Shown: positions 24,985-34,358 of the stretch, in pieces
How the letters are laid out: every line of letters begins with the position of its first letter
How positions within the stretch are numbered: the first letter of the stretch is position 1
DNA from: Chryseobacterium gleum
GTDB lineage: Bacteria; Bacteroidota; Bacteroidia; Flavobacteriales_D; Crocinitomicaceae
Direction: 5' to 3'
NCBI GenBank assembly: GCA_945882095.1
Contig: CAMCWF010000016.1
Coordinates: forward strand, 1 to 55,818
Length of the DNA stretch: 55,818 bases
Program-made: the position numbers and the translations under genes
Notes under the pieces: generated by a model
The model's input: only the letters and a program-made list of their open reading frames with translations
Database searches by the model: none
Told to the model about the DNA's origin: nothing

Positions 24985-25509
24985 TTAGAGCAGCAAGCGC
25001 ATTTCAGCTTTTATTGCATCGAGCGCAATTTCAGACGGCAGGGGATTTACCTCTGCCGTTTTTGTTAATAAGGACGTTGCAAAATCCATGGCGGAAGATT
25101 CAGGTGTCATACTTGATGCGGCGATGTTAATGAGTTTCACCGTTTCTTCCTTCGCTTCTTTCATTAACGACCAATTTTCTTTGGAAATAAAAAGCTGTTG
25201 TACAACATTGTGGTCGTATTCATCGCGAATGGTTTTGAGCAAAATACTTTGCATAGCCAATGCATTCAGACCTGGCTGATTTAAACGCATAATCAAACTG
25301 CTTGGATGGATTCTTTCCAAGAAAAGCAATGCACGTTGATAGGCTTCCAGTTGATGTGGCAAGAAAAAGGTCTGTCTCTCCTTTTTTAAATCACCTTGGA
25401 TTCGAATAGAATCTTTCAGCGCTTCTTTTTTCAAATGTCGAGAAAGAAGAATCAAAATAGAAAGAATGGAAAGAATGATGACAACAAACAAGGCGATAAT
25501 AGGATTCAT
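24985..25509 (-). CDS. Conserved Bacteroidota membrane-anchored protein, unknown function
   Basis: 174 residues from the ATG at 25509 (a longer frame upstream looks non-coding). One N-terminal membrane segment (3-22) is followed by a helical cytoplasmic or periplasmic domain. LPHQLEAYQRALLFLERIHPSSLIMRLNQ and QSILLKTIRDEYDHNVVQQLFIS are the most distinctive parts and match my memory of an unnamed family conserved in Flavobacteriales. No catalytic motif is visible. It is convergent with the PKD-type gene (stop codons abut) and divergent from the symporter gene. Confidence 0.85.
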   Translation of the reverse strand: MNPIIALFVVIILSILSILILLSRHLKKEALKDSIRIQGDLKKERQTFFLPHQLEAYQRALLFLERIHPSSLIMRLNQPGLNALAMQSILLKTIRDEYDHNVVQQLFISKENWSLMKEAKEETVKLINIAASSMTPESSAMDFATSLLTKTAEVNPLPSEIALDAIKAEMRLLL

Positions 25510-25618
25510 GATTTTCGTTTTTCTGCAAATATAGATGACTTTCTTAATCACAATCCAAGAATTTGGATCGGTTGTTTTTATTTTCACCTCCTTTTTGGTA
25601 AAATACTATTTTTACAAA

Positions 25619-27076
25619 ATGAATTCTATTGTTTTATTGTTTATCCTCCTTGGGTATTTTGGTATCTTGTTGTTGATTGCTTTCGCGACTTCCAAAAATG
25701 CCACTTCGCATAGCTTTTTTACCGGAGACAAAAAGAGTCCATGGTACTTAGTTGCTTTTGGAATGATAGGTACCTCTCTCTCGGGCGTAACTTTCGTCTC
25801 TGTTCCTGGTAAGGTAATGGACAATGGTTGGCACTATTACCAATTGGTATTAGGGTTCTTTATTGGTTATTTTGTGGTGGCCTTTGTACTCCTCCCGCTC
25901 TATTACAAACACAACCTGAGTTCCATTTATCGATACCTAGAATTGCGGCTTGGTCTTTCTGCTTACCAATGGGGCGCAGGTTATTTCATTCTTTCTCGAA
26001 CACTTGGGGCGACCGTGCGACTGTATTTGGTAATCAACGTTTTACAGCTCTTTGTTTTTAAGGAATTAGGCATTCCCTTTTGGCTCACTACGTTGGTTAT
26101 CATCGCTATGATCATTGCTTACACATTGAGAGGTGGCGTTAAGACCATTGTTTGGACAGATACCCTGCAAACGGTTTTCATGTTGTTGGCATTGGTTGTC
26201 TGCATTGTTTCGATTCAGCAGCAACTGCACCTCTCATGGTCAGACATTTTAACGACCATGAAAAATGAGAAGTTGTTAGATCTTTGGAGCACCAATCCTA
26301 GCAAAGGAGATTATTTCTTGAAGCACATCCTAGGTGGCGCATTCATCACCATTGCAATGACGGGCTTAGACCAAGAAATGATGCAAAAGAACATCAGTGT
26401 CAAAACCTTACGTGGCGCACAAAAAAACATGGTTGTATTCAGTGTAATCTTACTCTTCGTAAACGCCCTTTTCCTTCTCCTTGGAGGCGTTTTAACCTTG
26501 TTTGCAAATCAACATGGATTAGACCTAAAACCCGACGATTTATTCCCAACCATTGTACAAAAATATTTGCCTTTAGGTGTTTTCGTCATTTTCATCATAG
26601 GTCTGATTTCTGCACTTTTCCCTTCTGTAGACGGCGCAATCACCGCTTTGACTTCGTCATTTTGCATTGACATCCTTGGTTTTGAGAGAAAGAACCTCGA
26701 AGAGAAAGAAAGACAAAGAATCAGAAGGTTGGTGCATTTTGGTTTCGCAGGACTTTTTATGCTGATTGTATTTATTTTGAAATGGTACAACAACAAGAGC
26801 ATCGTTGATTTGATTTTCGAAATCGCAGGATACACCTACGGCCCGTTGCTTGGTTTGTTTGCTTTTGGCATCCTTACCAAACGAAATGTTAATCCCCGAA
26901 GCATCCCTGTTATTTGCATCCTCTCACCTGCCGCCTGTTACTTTTTAAACTTGTATTCTAAAGATATTTTCAGCAACTATGCCATCGGAAACGAAATGTT
27001 GATCCTGAATGGATTCCTCACCTTCCTCCTATTGTTCACCTTCAGTAAAAAAAACAAATATGTCCCTGAGAATTAA
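25619..27076 (+). CDS. Sodium:solute symporter (SSS family)
   Basis: 485 residues from the ATG at 25619; homology begins there although the frame extends 28 codons upstream. About 12-13 hydrophobic membrane segments, with GTSLSGVTFVSVPGKV near the N-terminus (TM1-2 region with the sodium-site residues) and TGLDQEMMQKNI (about residue 245), both typical of SSS transporters of Bacteroidota. It couples inward sodium flow to uptake of an organic solute across the inner membrane; the substrate cannot be told. It overlaps the next gene by 17 bp and is probably co-transcribed with it. Confidence 0.93.
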   Translation: MNSIVLLFILLGYFGILLLIAFATSKNATSHSFFTGDKKSPWYLVAFGMIGTSLSGVTFVSVPGKVMDNGWHYYQLVLGFFIGYFVVAFVLLPLYYKHNLSSIYRYLELRLGLSAYQWGAGYFILSRTLGATVRLYLVINVLQLFVFKELGIPFWLTTLVIIAMIIAYTLRGGVKTIVWTDTLQTVFMLLALVVCIVSIQQQLHLSWSDILTTMKNEKLLDLWSTNPSKGDYFLKHILGGAFITIAMTGLDQEMMQKNISVKTLRGAQKNMVVFSVILLFVNALFLLLGGVLTLFANQHGLDLKPDDLFPTIVQKYLPLGVFVIFIIGLISALFPSVDGAITALTSSFCIDILGFERKNLEEKERQRIRRLVHFGFAGLFMLIVFILKWYNNKSIVDLIFEIAGYTYGPLLGLFAFGILTKRNVNPRSIPVICILSPAACYFLNLYSKDIFSNYAIGNEMLILNGFLTFLLLFTFSKKNKYVPEN

Positions 27077-28208
27077 CATCGATGCCCATCCATGGTCGTT
27101 GCGTTTTGCACCTATCTCACTTACTAAACCTATATCAGCATTAAGATGCGGCATGTTTACCAATCTAGAGAGGTACCAATTATTGGCCCCTGAAATTGAA
27201 ATCGGGCACCTTCTGGACAACCACCTAAAAACCCTCTTCCCTTCGATTTCTGACGCCATTACGGTTTGTGGGAGCATCGTTCCGAATGCCGAATTTATCA
27301 TTGCTTTATCAAAACTTTCTGTTGGGGACTGCTTAAAATACAACGGCAAAATACTTGCGTATGTAAAGTCAGCAGACAATGACATTCAATATGTGGGGGA
27401 GCCAATGGTTGAATTAACGGAACGTTGGGATTTATTCAAGAAAAACGAGCAAGTGCTGAAATCCGATTTTCTTTTGTATACCAAAGGAAAAGAAAGCGCA
27501 CCCCTCCCTACCCATTGCACCTTGATTGGAGATCCCAATTTTTTATTTATCGAAGAAGGAGCTGTACAAAGTGCCAGTATTTTCAATACAACCAACGGTC
27601 CGATTTATCTAGGAAAAGGCACTGAGGTAATGGAAGGATCGATGGTTCGTGGAGCCTTGGCTCTTTGTGATAATGCCCAGTTAAAAATGGGAACTAAAAT
27701 TTATGGAGCGTGTACAATTGGACCCCATTGTAAAGTAGGTGGCGAGGTAAACAATGTCATATTTGAATCCTATTCGAACAAGTCGCACGATGGATTTTTG
27801 GGCAATGGTTACATTGGGTCCTGGTGCAATATTGGCGCGGATACCAATGCTTCCAATTTAATGAACAATTACGGCGTGGTCGATGTGCATTGTTATGAAA
27901 CCGGGAAAACAATTTCGTCAAGCGAACAATTTGTAGGGCTTTTCATGGGGGATCATGCGAAATGTGGCATCAATACAATGTTCAATACTGGAACCATGAT
28001 CGGAGTTGCATGTAATGTCTATGGACCTGGATTCTTTAAAAAACACATTGCCTCGTTTTCGTTTGGAGAACCCACGAGAACGGTCGCGTACCGTTTTGAA
28101 AAAGCATTGGACGGAATGGAAAGCATGATGACAAGAAGAGGAAAATCCCTTACCATCTTAGAGAAGGAAATACTCAAGTACCTTTACGAGAACCGCGAAT
28201 TATTTTAG
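27060..28208 (+). CDS. GlmU-like sugar nucleotidyltransferase/left-handed beta-helix protein
   Basis: 382 residues. The N-terminal part (1-150, ending the fold with a LTERWDLF motif) resembles the shortened nucleotidyltransferase-like domain of the Bacteroidota 'GlmU family protein'; PISALRCGMFTNLERY corresponds to the position of the sugar-nucleotide loop. The second half (about 165-350) is a left-handed beta-helix of hexapeptide repeats (IEEGAVQ, IYLGKGTEVME, CTIGPHCKVGG, CNIGADTNASNLMNNYG). It probably transfers a nucleotide or acyl group to a sugar phosphate. The start is the ATG that overlaps the symporter; the convergent M14 gene overlaps its end by 9 bp. Confidence 0.85.
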   Translation: MSLRINIDAHPWSLRFAPISLTKPISALRCGMFTNLERYQLLAPEIEIGHLLDNHLKTLFPSISDAITVCGSIVPNAEFIIALSKLSVGDCLKYNGKILAYVKSADNDIQYVGEPMVELTERWDLFKKNEQVLKSDFLLYTKGKESAPLPTHCTLIGDPNFLFIEEGAVQSASIFNTTNGPIYLGKGTEVMEGSMVRGALALCDNAQLKMGTKIYGACTIGPHCKVGGEVNNVIFESYSNKSHDGFLGNGYIGSWCNIGADTNASNLMNNYGVVDVHCYETGKTISSSEQFVGLFMGDHAKCGINTMFNTGTMIGVACNVYGPGFFKKHIASFSFGEPTRTVAYRFEKALDGMESMMTRRGKSLTILEKEILKYLYENRELF

Positions 28209-29912
28209 TTCAAAGACGGGTAACATTCGGTATGACGGTTCAAAATAAGGGCTGTGTTGGTATAAAAAATACAACTGTTGCCATTCGGATTTTGCGAACT
28301 CATCATCCTTTTCTTTCTTTTCATCAAATTCCTGTTTAAGTCCAGGATTGCTAAATAAAATACTGCGGACTTTTTCCACAAACACATAATTCGAAAAATA
28401 CTCCTTCTCTTGTAGGTAGGAATCAAAGTAATTCCAGGTAAAGTAGGAATCCTCTGTAAGCGGTTGAAAACAATTGTGCAGAAAAAATGCACCGTTTTGA
28501 TTGGTTGGAATCACAACATCTCCTGCTTTAAATTTGACTTTTTTGGTCACTTTTTCAACTTGTTTGTCTGTATGCATGTAATGTCCTTCGTATGGATTTG
28601 ACAAACTGCTGAATTGCTTGACAATCATACAATTCACTTCAAGTTCTTGTTCTTTTCGCAACGTTTCAAAAAGAATTCCATGGGATTGAAGATTGCGAAT
28701 GATTCTTGTTTCATGTCCTTTTACAATGTAAAAACTTGGGATTTCGACGGAATCTTTGGCTACAAAATGACGGAAATAAGGAATCGTTTTTTGATAAGGT
28801 TTGGTTCGGTCATATTTCAAGTGTGACAATCCTGTAAACTCATTCGAATCTAATACCGCTTCAAATCCTTTAAAAAGTATCGAGTCCTGTTCTTCTGTTC
28901 GTTGAAAATTGTACATCAAATGCTTTTGTTGAGCATCCCAAACCTTTGCTTGGTCTCGCGCCAATTCAATTTTCTCTTGGTTTAATACACTCCATTTTAC
29001 AAGCTCATCTAGAAAATCATGGGTAGCCTTAACCCTATTTGGAAATGGTTTCAACATGTGGGTCTCCACAGTGATAGAGATGCAATGAAACAAGGATGCG
29101 AATCCCATGGCATACCTCGGCAAATCATTGAATTGCACAATACCAGAATCTGGAATATCAGATTTCGTTTCTACATAAGGAAACAAATCCCATTTCATCC
29201 TTTTCAATTCTTTGGTTAGCACAGGTAGCATCTGTCCATAGATTAAATGCCTAATGGAAGGAGCCAAACGCTCCCTCACTGAAGTGATGTAGGTTAGTGT
29301 ATATTGGTAATCAGCCCCATTGGATACGTGGTTGTCCACAAAAACATCTGGATCCAAGGCATGAAAAATTTTGGCAAACGTATGCGCGTTCTCACTGTCC
29401 ATCTTCAAAAAATCACGATTTAAATCTAAATTCTGGGCATTTCCTCTAAACCCATACTGTTCTGGTCCATTTTGATTGGCTCTGCTGGTACTCGAACGAA
29501 CGAGCATTCCTCCGACATTGTATGCGGGAATGAAGCAAAAGACAGGGTCGTTGGGGTTGATGCTATCCCTTTTAACAAATTGATCCAAATAAATCAAACA
29601 GGCATTGATTCCATCAGGTTCGCCAGGATGTATTGCATTGTTAATTAAAAGAGACGTCCCGTTTCTCGCTTTTTCAAAAGTTTTTAAGGAATCTCCGGAT
29701 CCATTAACGATACATAGGTAAATGGGCAGACCAACAACATCTGAAGCACCCATTGCATAAAGTTCAACACGGTTACTTTCCTTGTCCACTTTTTTTAGAT
29801 ACTGAATCAATTCAGCATATGAGGGAGAGGTGTTACCTATCCAAGGTGATTGCGCATGAAAACCTAAACAGACAAAAAAAAGCAATACCCAAGTACAAGT
29901 CAACTTATTCAT
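28200..29912 (-). CDS. M14-family zinc carboxypeptidase, exported
   Basis: 570 residues from the ATG at 29912 (the frame is open further upstream). Signal peptide 1-20 (ending FHA). The metallocarboxypeptidase site is visible: HPGE (His95, Glu98), NLDLNRDFLK (arginine of the substrate pocket, 161-170) and the third zinc ligand His195 in VDNHVSNGADYQY. It would trim peptides or peptidoglycan stems in the periplasm or outside the cell; the C-terminal ~300 residues contain a second domain typical of Bacteroidota M14 proteins. It has no T9SS signal. Divergent from trmD, with the 5' ends separated by 64 bp. Confidence 0.9.
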   Translation of the reverse strand: MNKLTCTWVLLFFVCLGFHAQSPWIGNTSPSYAELIQYLKKVDKESNRVELYAMGASDVVGLPIYLCIVNGSGDSLKTFEKARNGTSLLINNAIHPGEPDGINACLIYLDQFVKRDSINPNDPVFCFIPAYNVGGMLVRSSTSRANQNGPEQYGFRGNAQNLDLNRDFLKMDSENAHTFAKIFHALDPDVFVDNHVSNGADYQYTLTYITSVRERLAPSIRHLIYGQMLPVLTKELKRMKWDLFPYVETKSDIPDSGIVQFNDLPRYAMGFASLFHCISITVETHMLKPFPNRVKATHDFLDELVKWSVLNQEKIELARDQAKVWDAQQKHLMYNFQRTEEQDSILFKGFEAVLDSNEFTGLSHLKYDRTKPYQKTIPYFRHFVAKDSVEIPSFYIVKGHETRIIRNLQSHGILFETLRKEQELEVNCMIVKQFSSLSNPYEGHYMHTDKQVEKVTKKVKFKAGDVVIPTNQNGAFFLHNCFQPLTEDSYFTWNYFDSYLQEKEYFSNYVFVEKVRSILFSNPGLKQEFDEKKEKDDEFAKSEWQQLYFLYQHSPYFEPSYRMLPVFELK

Positions 29913-29965
29913 GGTATAAAAATACGATAAGGACAGAAAAACGAGTGTCATCGAATACTTTTTTC

Positions 29966-29973
29966 TACTTTTG
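29966..29973 (+). promoter_or_regulatory. -7 element (TACTTTTG) of trmD; implies a leaderless mRNA
   Basis: TACTTTTG ends only 3 bp before the ATG at 29977. Because Bacteroidota transcripts start a few bases after the -7 element, the mRNA would begin at or next to the start codon. Confidence 0.55.
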
Positions 29974-29976
29974 AAC

Positions 29977-30669
29977 ATGCGCATAGACATCTTGACCATC
30001 TTACCCCAATTGTTTGACGGCCCTTTTTCAGATTCCATTTTAAAGCGTGCTCAAGACAAAGAACTGGTAGAAATTCATCTCCATAACATAAGGGATTATT
30101 CCGATGACAAGCATAAGAATGTTGATGACTATCAATACGGTGGAGGCGCAGGAATGGTTATGCGCATTGAGCCCATAGCGAAATGCATAGAACTGCTCAA
30201 ATCTCAAAGGGAATATGATGAAATCATCTACATGACACCCGACGGAATAATCTTGGAGCAAAGCGAATGCAACCAACTTTCTTTGCGAAACAACTTGATG
30301 ATTTTATGTGGTCATTATAAAGGGGTTGACGAGCGCATTCGAACCCACTACATCACAAAAGAAATTTCTATTGGGTCCTATGTGTTATCGGGAGGAGAAC
30401 TTGCTGCAGCGGTATTGGCAGACTCAATCATCCGAATCCTTCCTGGGGTTTTGAACGACGAAACCTCTGCCCTAACCGATAGTTTTCAAGACAACTTACT
30501 TTCTCCACCGGTATACACCCGGCCTCCTGAATTCAATGGTTTAAAAGTTCCTGACATCCTTCTAAGTGGGAATTTCAAAGAGATTGAATCTTGGCGAGAA
30601 AAAATGGCAATGGAGCGTACCCAAAATCGCCGACCTGATTTACTCGATTCATCGGATTTACAGACTTAA
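29977..30669 (+). CDS. trmD: tRNA (guanine-N1-)-methyltransferase
   Basis: 230 residues. TrmD methylates G37 next to the anticodon using S-adenosylmethionine, which prevents frameshifting. The deep trefoil knot and SAM site are visible in [31 protein letters not shown] and [14 protein letters not shown]; the C-terminal [13 protein letters not shown] and LLSGNF are typical. A TTG six bases upstream would also be a possible start, but the ATG lies directly at a strong -7 box. First gene of a six-gene plus-strand run. Confidence 0.95.
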   Translation: MRIDILTILPQLFDGPFSDSILKRAQDKELVEIHLHNIRDYSDDKHKNVDDYQYGGGAGMVMRIEPIAKCIELLKSQREYDEIIYMTPDGIILEQSECNQLSLRNNLMILCGHYKGVDERIRTHYITKEISIGSYVLSGGELAAAVLADSIIRILPGVLNDETSALTDSFQDNLLSPPVYTRPPEFNGLKVPDILLSGNFKEIESWREKMAMERTQNRRPDLLDSSDLQT

Positions 30670-30674
30670 TTTCG

Positions 30675-30682
30675 TATTTTTG
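30675..30682 (+). promoter_or_regulatory. Putative -7 element (TATTTTTG) before the aminotransferase gene
   Basis: It matches TAnnTTTG in the 30-bp gap between trmD and the aminotransferase gene, 17 bp before the ATG. It could give an internal promoter for the downstream genes. Confidence 0.45.
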
Positions 30683-30699
30683 CACACAATCTTTACGCT

Positions 30700-31896
30700 A
30701 TGATTGAACTTTCAAAACGGTTGAATGAAATGGAAGAATCTGCTACCTTGGCAATGTCACGCCTCAGCAGAGAACTTAAATCACAAGGAAAAGACATCAT
30801 TTCACTGTCCCTTGGCGAGCCTGATTTCAACACCCCACAATTTATAAAAGACGCCGCTGTTCAAGCGATGGTCGATAATTTCACCACCTATTCTCCTGTC
30901 TCAGGATATGATGATTTGCGTGAGAGCATCTCAAGAAAATTCTTGCGCGATAACCAATTGCATTACACCAAAGACCAAATCGTAGTGTCTACCGGTGCCA
31001 AACAATCCATCGCCAATGTAGTTTTGAGCATCATTAATCCTGGCGATGAAGTGATCATTCCTGCTCCATATTGGGTTTCTTACATAGAGATTGTGAAAAT
31101 GGCAGGTGGTATTCCCGTAATCATTCATGCAGGTATTGACCAGGATTTCAAAATTACTCCTGAGCAGTTGGAAACAGTCATTACCCCAAAAACCAAGATG
31201 TTCATCTTCTCATCCCCTTGCAATCCAACAGGATCTGTATATGGCAAAGAAGAACTTAGGAACCTCGCGAACATCTTGTCAAAACACAAGCACATAGTTG
31301 CCATCAGCGATGAGATCTATGAGCACATCCATTTCAAAGGACACCATGAAAGTTTGGCACAGTTTGAAAACATCTATTCTCAAGTGGTCACCGTTAACGG
31401 AGCGTCAAAGGCTTGGGCAATGACAGGATGGCGCTTAGGATACATCGGTGCTTCGAAAGAAATTGCCGATGCATGCAACAAAATTCAAGGACAATTCACT
31501 TCAGGAACCAGTTCTATTACACAAAAAGCAGCCATCGCAGCACTGGATGCAGATCCAATTGTGCTTAAAGACATGGTTGCCATTTTCCAAAAGCGTAGGG
31601 ATTTGGTGTTATCTTATTTACAAAACATGGAGGGTGTTAAATGCAATAAGCCCGATGGCGCCTTCTATCTTTTTCCAGACGTATCATTCTATTTTGGGAA
31701 AACCTTTAATGGAAAAACCATCGCAAATGGAGATGATTTATGTATGTATTTGTTAAGCGAAGCAAATATCGCCTTGGTGGATGGGAAAGGTTTTGGGGCA
31801 CCCAATTGCATTCGAATAAGTTACGCAGCATCTGAAGAGAACCTAAAAGAAGCCATGGTAAGAATGAGAGCAGCGCTTGAAATTTTAAACAAATGA
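30700..31896 (+). CDS. Class I/II pyridoxal-phosphate aminotransferase (aspartate aminotransferase-like)
   Basis: 398 residues. Fold-type I signature: LSLGEPDFNTPQF (35-47), TGAKQSI, PCNPTGSVY (nucleotide-binding Asn/Pro loop), ISDEIYEHIHF with the PLP-pairing Asp, the Schiff-base lysine in GASKAWAMTGWRLGY, and the C-terminal IRISYAAS with the carboxylate-binding arginine. Homologues are aspartate aminotransferases of the AspC/Ib kind, which swap the amino group between aspartate and glutamate; the exact amino acid cannot be fixed. It overlaps the following kinase gene by 4 bp (ATGA). Confidence 0.92.
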   Translation: MIELSKRLNEMEESATLAMSRLSRELKSQGKDIISLSLGEPDFNTPQFIKDAAVQAMVDNFTTYSPVSGYDDLRESISRKFLRDNQLHYTKDQIVVSTGAKQSIANVVLSIINPGDEVIIPAPYWVSYIEIVKMAGGIPVIIHAGIDQDFKITPEQLETVITPKTKMFIFSSPCNPTGSVYGKEELRNLANILSKHKHIVAISDEIYEHIHFKGHHESLAQFENIYSQVVTVNGASKAWAMTGWRLGYIGASKEIADACNKIQGQFTSGTSSITQKAAIAALDADPIVLKDMVAIFQKRRDLVLSYLQNMEGVKCNKPDGAFYLFPDVSFYFGKTFNGKTIANGDDLCMYLLSEANIALVDGKGFGAPNCIRISYAASEENLKEAMVRMRAALEILNK

Positions 31897-32891
31897 ATTT
31901 CGACGAAATCTTTAGTGGGTTTGAAAAGTTAAAGGTTGCCATTATTGGCGATGTAATGTTGGATGCCTATACCATTGGTAAAGTAAATCGCATCAGTCCA
32001 GAGGCTCCTGTACCCGTAGTTTTCTTAGAAAAAGAGGAGCAGCGAATTGGCGGTGCTGGAAATGTTGCCCTTAACTTGCGTGCACTTGGGGCTGAAACCT
32101 TTCTTTGCTCGGTAATTGGAGTTGACAAAGCGGCAAATACACTCTTAGGGTTATTGGAAGAATCTTCAATCAACCAAGAAGCAATGATCCAACTTGATTC
32201 AAGGAAAACCACCATCAAAACAAGGGTCATTGCAAACCATCAACATTTGCTACGAATTGACCAAGAAGACACCCATTCCATTGACAAAACTACAGAGATC
32301 CTTCTCATTGAGGCAGCCAAGAAAATCATCGACAAAGGAATTGACGCCCTTATTTTTGAAGACTACAACAAAGGCGTTTTAACACCCAAAGTCATCCAAG
32401 AGCTTACCACCTACGCAAACAGTAAAGGCGTATTTATTACGGTAGACCCTAAAAAGGACAATTTCCTATCCTATAAAAACGTAAGCTTATTCAAGCCTAA
32501 CCTAAAGGAACTCAAGGAAGGATTGAACCTTGAAATTGACCTCAACAAGGATTCCAACGCATTGTCACAAGCATCTGCTGTGCTTCAAAAGGAATTAAAC
32601 AACACACTCACCTTTATAACCCTTTCAGAACGTGGAGTTTACATCACTGATGGAGAAACGCCTCACCACATTGAAGCGCATGTCAGAGACATAGCGGACG
32701 TGAGCGGCGCAGGAGATACCGTAATTGCCGTAGCGACCCTTTGTTTGGCCTCTAAACTAAGCCCCTTGTTGATTGCAGAAATCTCGAACATTGCGGGAGG
32801 CTTGGTATGTGAACACTCCGGTGTCGTTCGGATTGACAAGGAACAACTACTGATTGAAGTTAAAACACTCTTAAACCCAAGAAATGTCTAA
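31893..32891 (+). CDS. rfaE1: D-glycero-beta-D-manno-heptose-7-phosphate kinase (PfkB family)
   Basis: 332 residues covering only the kinase half of HldE. Features: IGDVMLDAYTIGKVNRISPEAPVPVV (start of the family), QRIGGAGNVALNLRALGA, the PfkB anion-hole/base motif DVSGAGDTV (269-277, catalytic Asp275) and IAGGLVCEHSGV. It phosphorylates heptose-7-phosphate to the 1,7-bisphosphate on the way to ADP-heptose for lipopolysaccharide. The separate nucleotidyltransferase is not in the window. ATGA overlap with the upstream gene and 8-bp overlap with menG indicate coupling. Confidence 0.9.
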   Translation: MNFDEIFSGFEKLKVAIIGDVMLDAYTIGKVNRISPEAPVPVVFLEKEEQRIGGAGNVALNLRALGAETFLCSVIGVDKAANTLLGLLEESSINQEAMIQLDSRKTTIKTRVIANHQHLLRIDQEDTHSIDKTTEILLIEAAKKIIDKGIDALIFEDYNKGVLTPKVIQELTTYANSKGVFITVDPKKDNFLSYKNVSLFKPNLKELKEGLNLEIDLNKDSNALSQASAVLQKELNNTLTFITLSERGVYITDGETPHHIEAHVRDIADVSGAGDTVIAVATLCLASKLSPLLIAEISNIAGGLVCEHSGVVRIDKEQLLIEVKTLLNPRNV

Positions 32892-33612
32892 ACCCATTGT
32901 AAAACCATACAATACTGAGCGATCAAAAAAAGAAGAAGTAGCAGAAATGTTTAATTCGATTTCATCAAGGTATGACTTCCTAAATCATTTCTTATCCTTG
33001 GGAATCGACCATATTTGGAGACGCAAAGCCATTCGAGAGTTGAAATCACTTCAACCCAAAAGAATCCTAGACTTAGCTACCGGTACCGGTGATTTTGCCA
33101 TTGCAGCGTTGCGCCTTAACCCGACTAAAATCGTGGGAATGGACATCTCAAAAGGAATGCTGTCCATGGGAGAAATAAAAATGAAAAAACGCGGGTTCGA
33201 CCGTGTGATTGAAATGAAACTAGGCGATTCCGAAGCCATTCCTTTTGAAAACGATTCGTTTGATGCCATTACGGTTGGGTTTGGTGTACGCAATTTTGAA
33301 AACCTTAACCTGGGACTTTCTGAGATGTTGCGTGTCACACGAAAGGATGGTAAAATAATCATTCTAGAATTTTCTAAACCCAAAAAATTCCCTGTGAAAC
33401 AAGCTTTTCGCCTTTATTCAAAGTACTTCATACCCTTTTTCGGAAAGCGTATTTCTAAAGATGCCAAGGCCTATTCTTACCTGCCCGAGAGCGTAGCCGC
33501 CTTTCCAGAAGGTGAAGAATTCAAAAACATACTTTCGCAAATAGGATATAGAAATGTACAATCGAAGTTGGTAAGTGGTGGGATTGCGACCATTTACATT
33601 GCAGAGAAATAA
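32884..33612 (+). CDS. menG: Demethylmenaquinone methyltransferase (UbiE/MenG)
   Basis: 242 residues. SAM methyltransferase with RILDLATGTGDFAIAA (motif I), GMDISKGMLSMG, AVTVGFGVRNF and the UbiE signature SRYDFLNHFLSLGIDHIWRR near the N-terminus. It methylates demethylmenaquinone to menaquinone, the respiratory quinone of this phylum. Its stop codon overlaps the first base of the porT start (TAATG), and this menG-porT pairing is a known conserved neighbourhood in Bacteroidota. Confidence 0.95.
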   Translation: MSKPIVKPYNTERSKKEEVAEMFNSISSRYDFLNHFLSLGIDHIWRRKAIRELKSLQPKRILDLATGTGDFAIAALRLNPTKIVGMDISKGMLSMGEIKMKKRGFDRVIEMKLGDSEAIPFENDSFDAITVGFGVRNFENLNLGLSEMLRVTRKDGKIIILEFSKPKKFPVKQAFRLYSKYFIPFFGKRISKDAKAYSYLPESVAAFPEGEEFKNILSQIGYRNVQSKLVSGGIATIYIAEK

Positions 33613-34358
33613 TGCAACTTAAACGCATCTTTTTCGTTCTCTCCCCGATGAAAAAAATCATGATTCTTTTTATGCTGGTGTTGCCCGTGTGGATAGGCGC
33701 CCAAAGGTTTAAGCAAGAACGTTATAAGAATTTTGACAAAAGGGTTTTTCATTTTGGATTCATGTTGGGGTTCAATACATCGGATTTCACCCTTTACCCT
33801 GTTCAAGATGCCTATGAAAAATATGGTCTTTTGGAAATTCAAAACGATGCGCAACCGGGGGGACAACTTGGTATTCTTACCACTTTACGATTGGGGACAC
33901 CGATGGTGAGGCTACGTTTAATCCCAACCATTTCTTTTGAAGAGCGCGCAATACGCTATAAATTTGAAGATACCAGCAAGCTTGGCTATAAACTCGAAGA
34001 ACAACGCATAAATTCCACCAACCTTGCTTTCCCCTTAATGATGCAGTTTCGTACCAAACGCTTGAACAATTTCGCAGCGTATTGTTTGGTTGGCGGTCAA
34101 TACTCCATTGATTTACAATCACAAGAAAAGGCATCTCAGAATTTTATTGATCCTTTTATCAAAATTCATCGTTACGATTGGCAGGGACAAATTGGAGCAG
34201 GATTAGAGTTTTTCGCACCTTATTTTAAATTTGGACTCGAGTTGAAATTCAGCCATGGGTTTACGAATTCCTTTATCCAGGACAATACGAATGTTTCTAA
34301 ACCCATTCAAACGCTTTACAACCGCGGTTGGTGGGTTTCCTTGATTTTTGAAGGATGA
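33612..34358 (+). CDS. porT: PorT-family outer membrane protein (type IX secretion/gliding)
   Basis: 248 residues. It resembles PorT, an outer-membrane beta-barrel-like protein needed for T9SS export. Visible: N-terminal signal (the segment MKKIMILFMLVLPV), then FHFGFMLGFNTSDFTL, LRLGTPMVRLRLIPTISFEER and GAGLEFFAPYFKFGLELKFS ending in a C-terminal Trp-Val strand. Two starts are possible: ATG 33612 (overlapping the menG stop) or ATG 33648, which gives a normal signal peptide. The longer form is listed. The T9SS-tagged proteins in this window (15699, 22585, 50276) would be substrates of the system it serves. Confidence 0.88.
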   Translation: MQLKRIFFVLSPMKKIMILFMLVLPVWIGAQRFKQERYKNFDKRVFHFGFMLGFNTSDFTLYPVQDAYEKYGLLEIQNDAQPGGQLGILTTLRLGTPMVRLRLIPTISFEERAIRYKFEDTSKLGYKLEEQRINSTNLAFPLMMQFRTKRLNNFAAYCLVGGQYSIDLQSQEKASQNFIDPFIKIHRYDWQGQIGAGLEFFAPYFKFGLELKFSHGFTNSFIQDNTNVSKPIQTLYNRGWWVSLIFEG

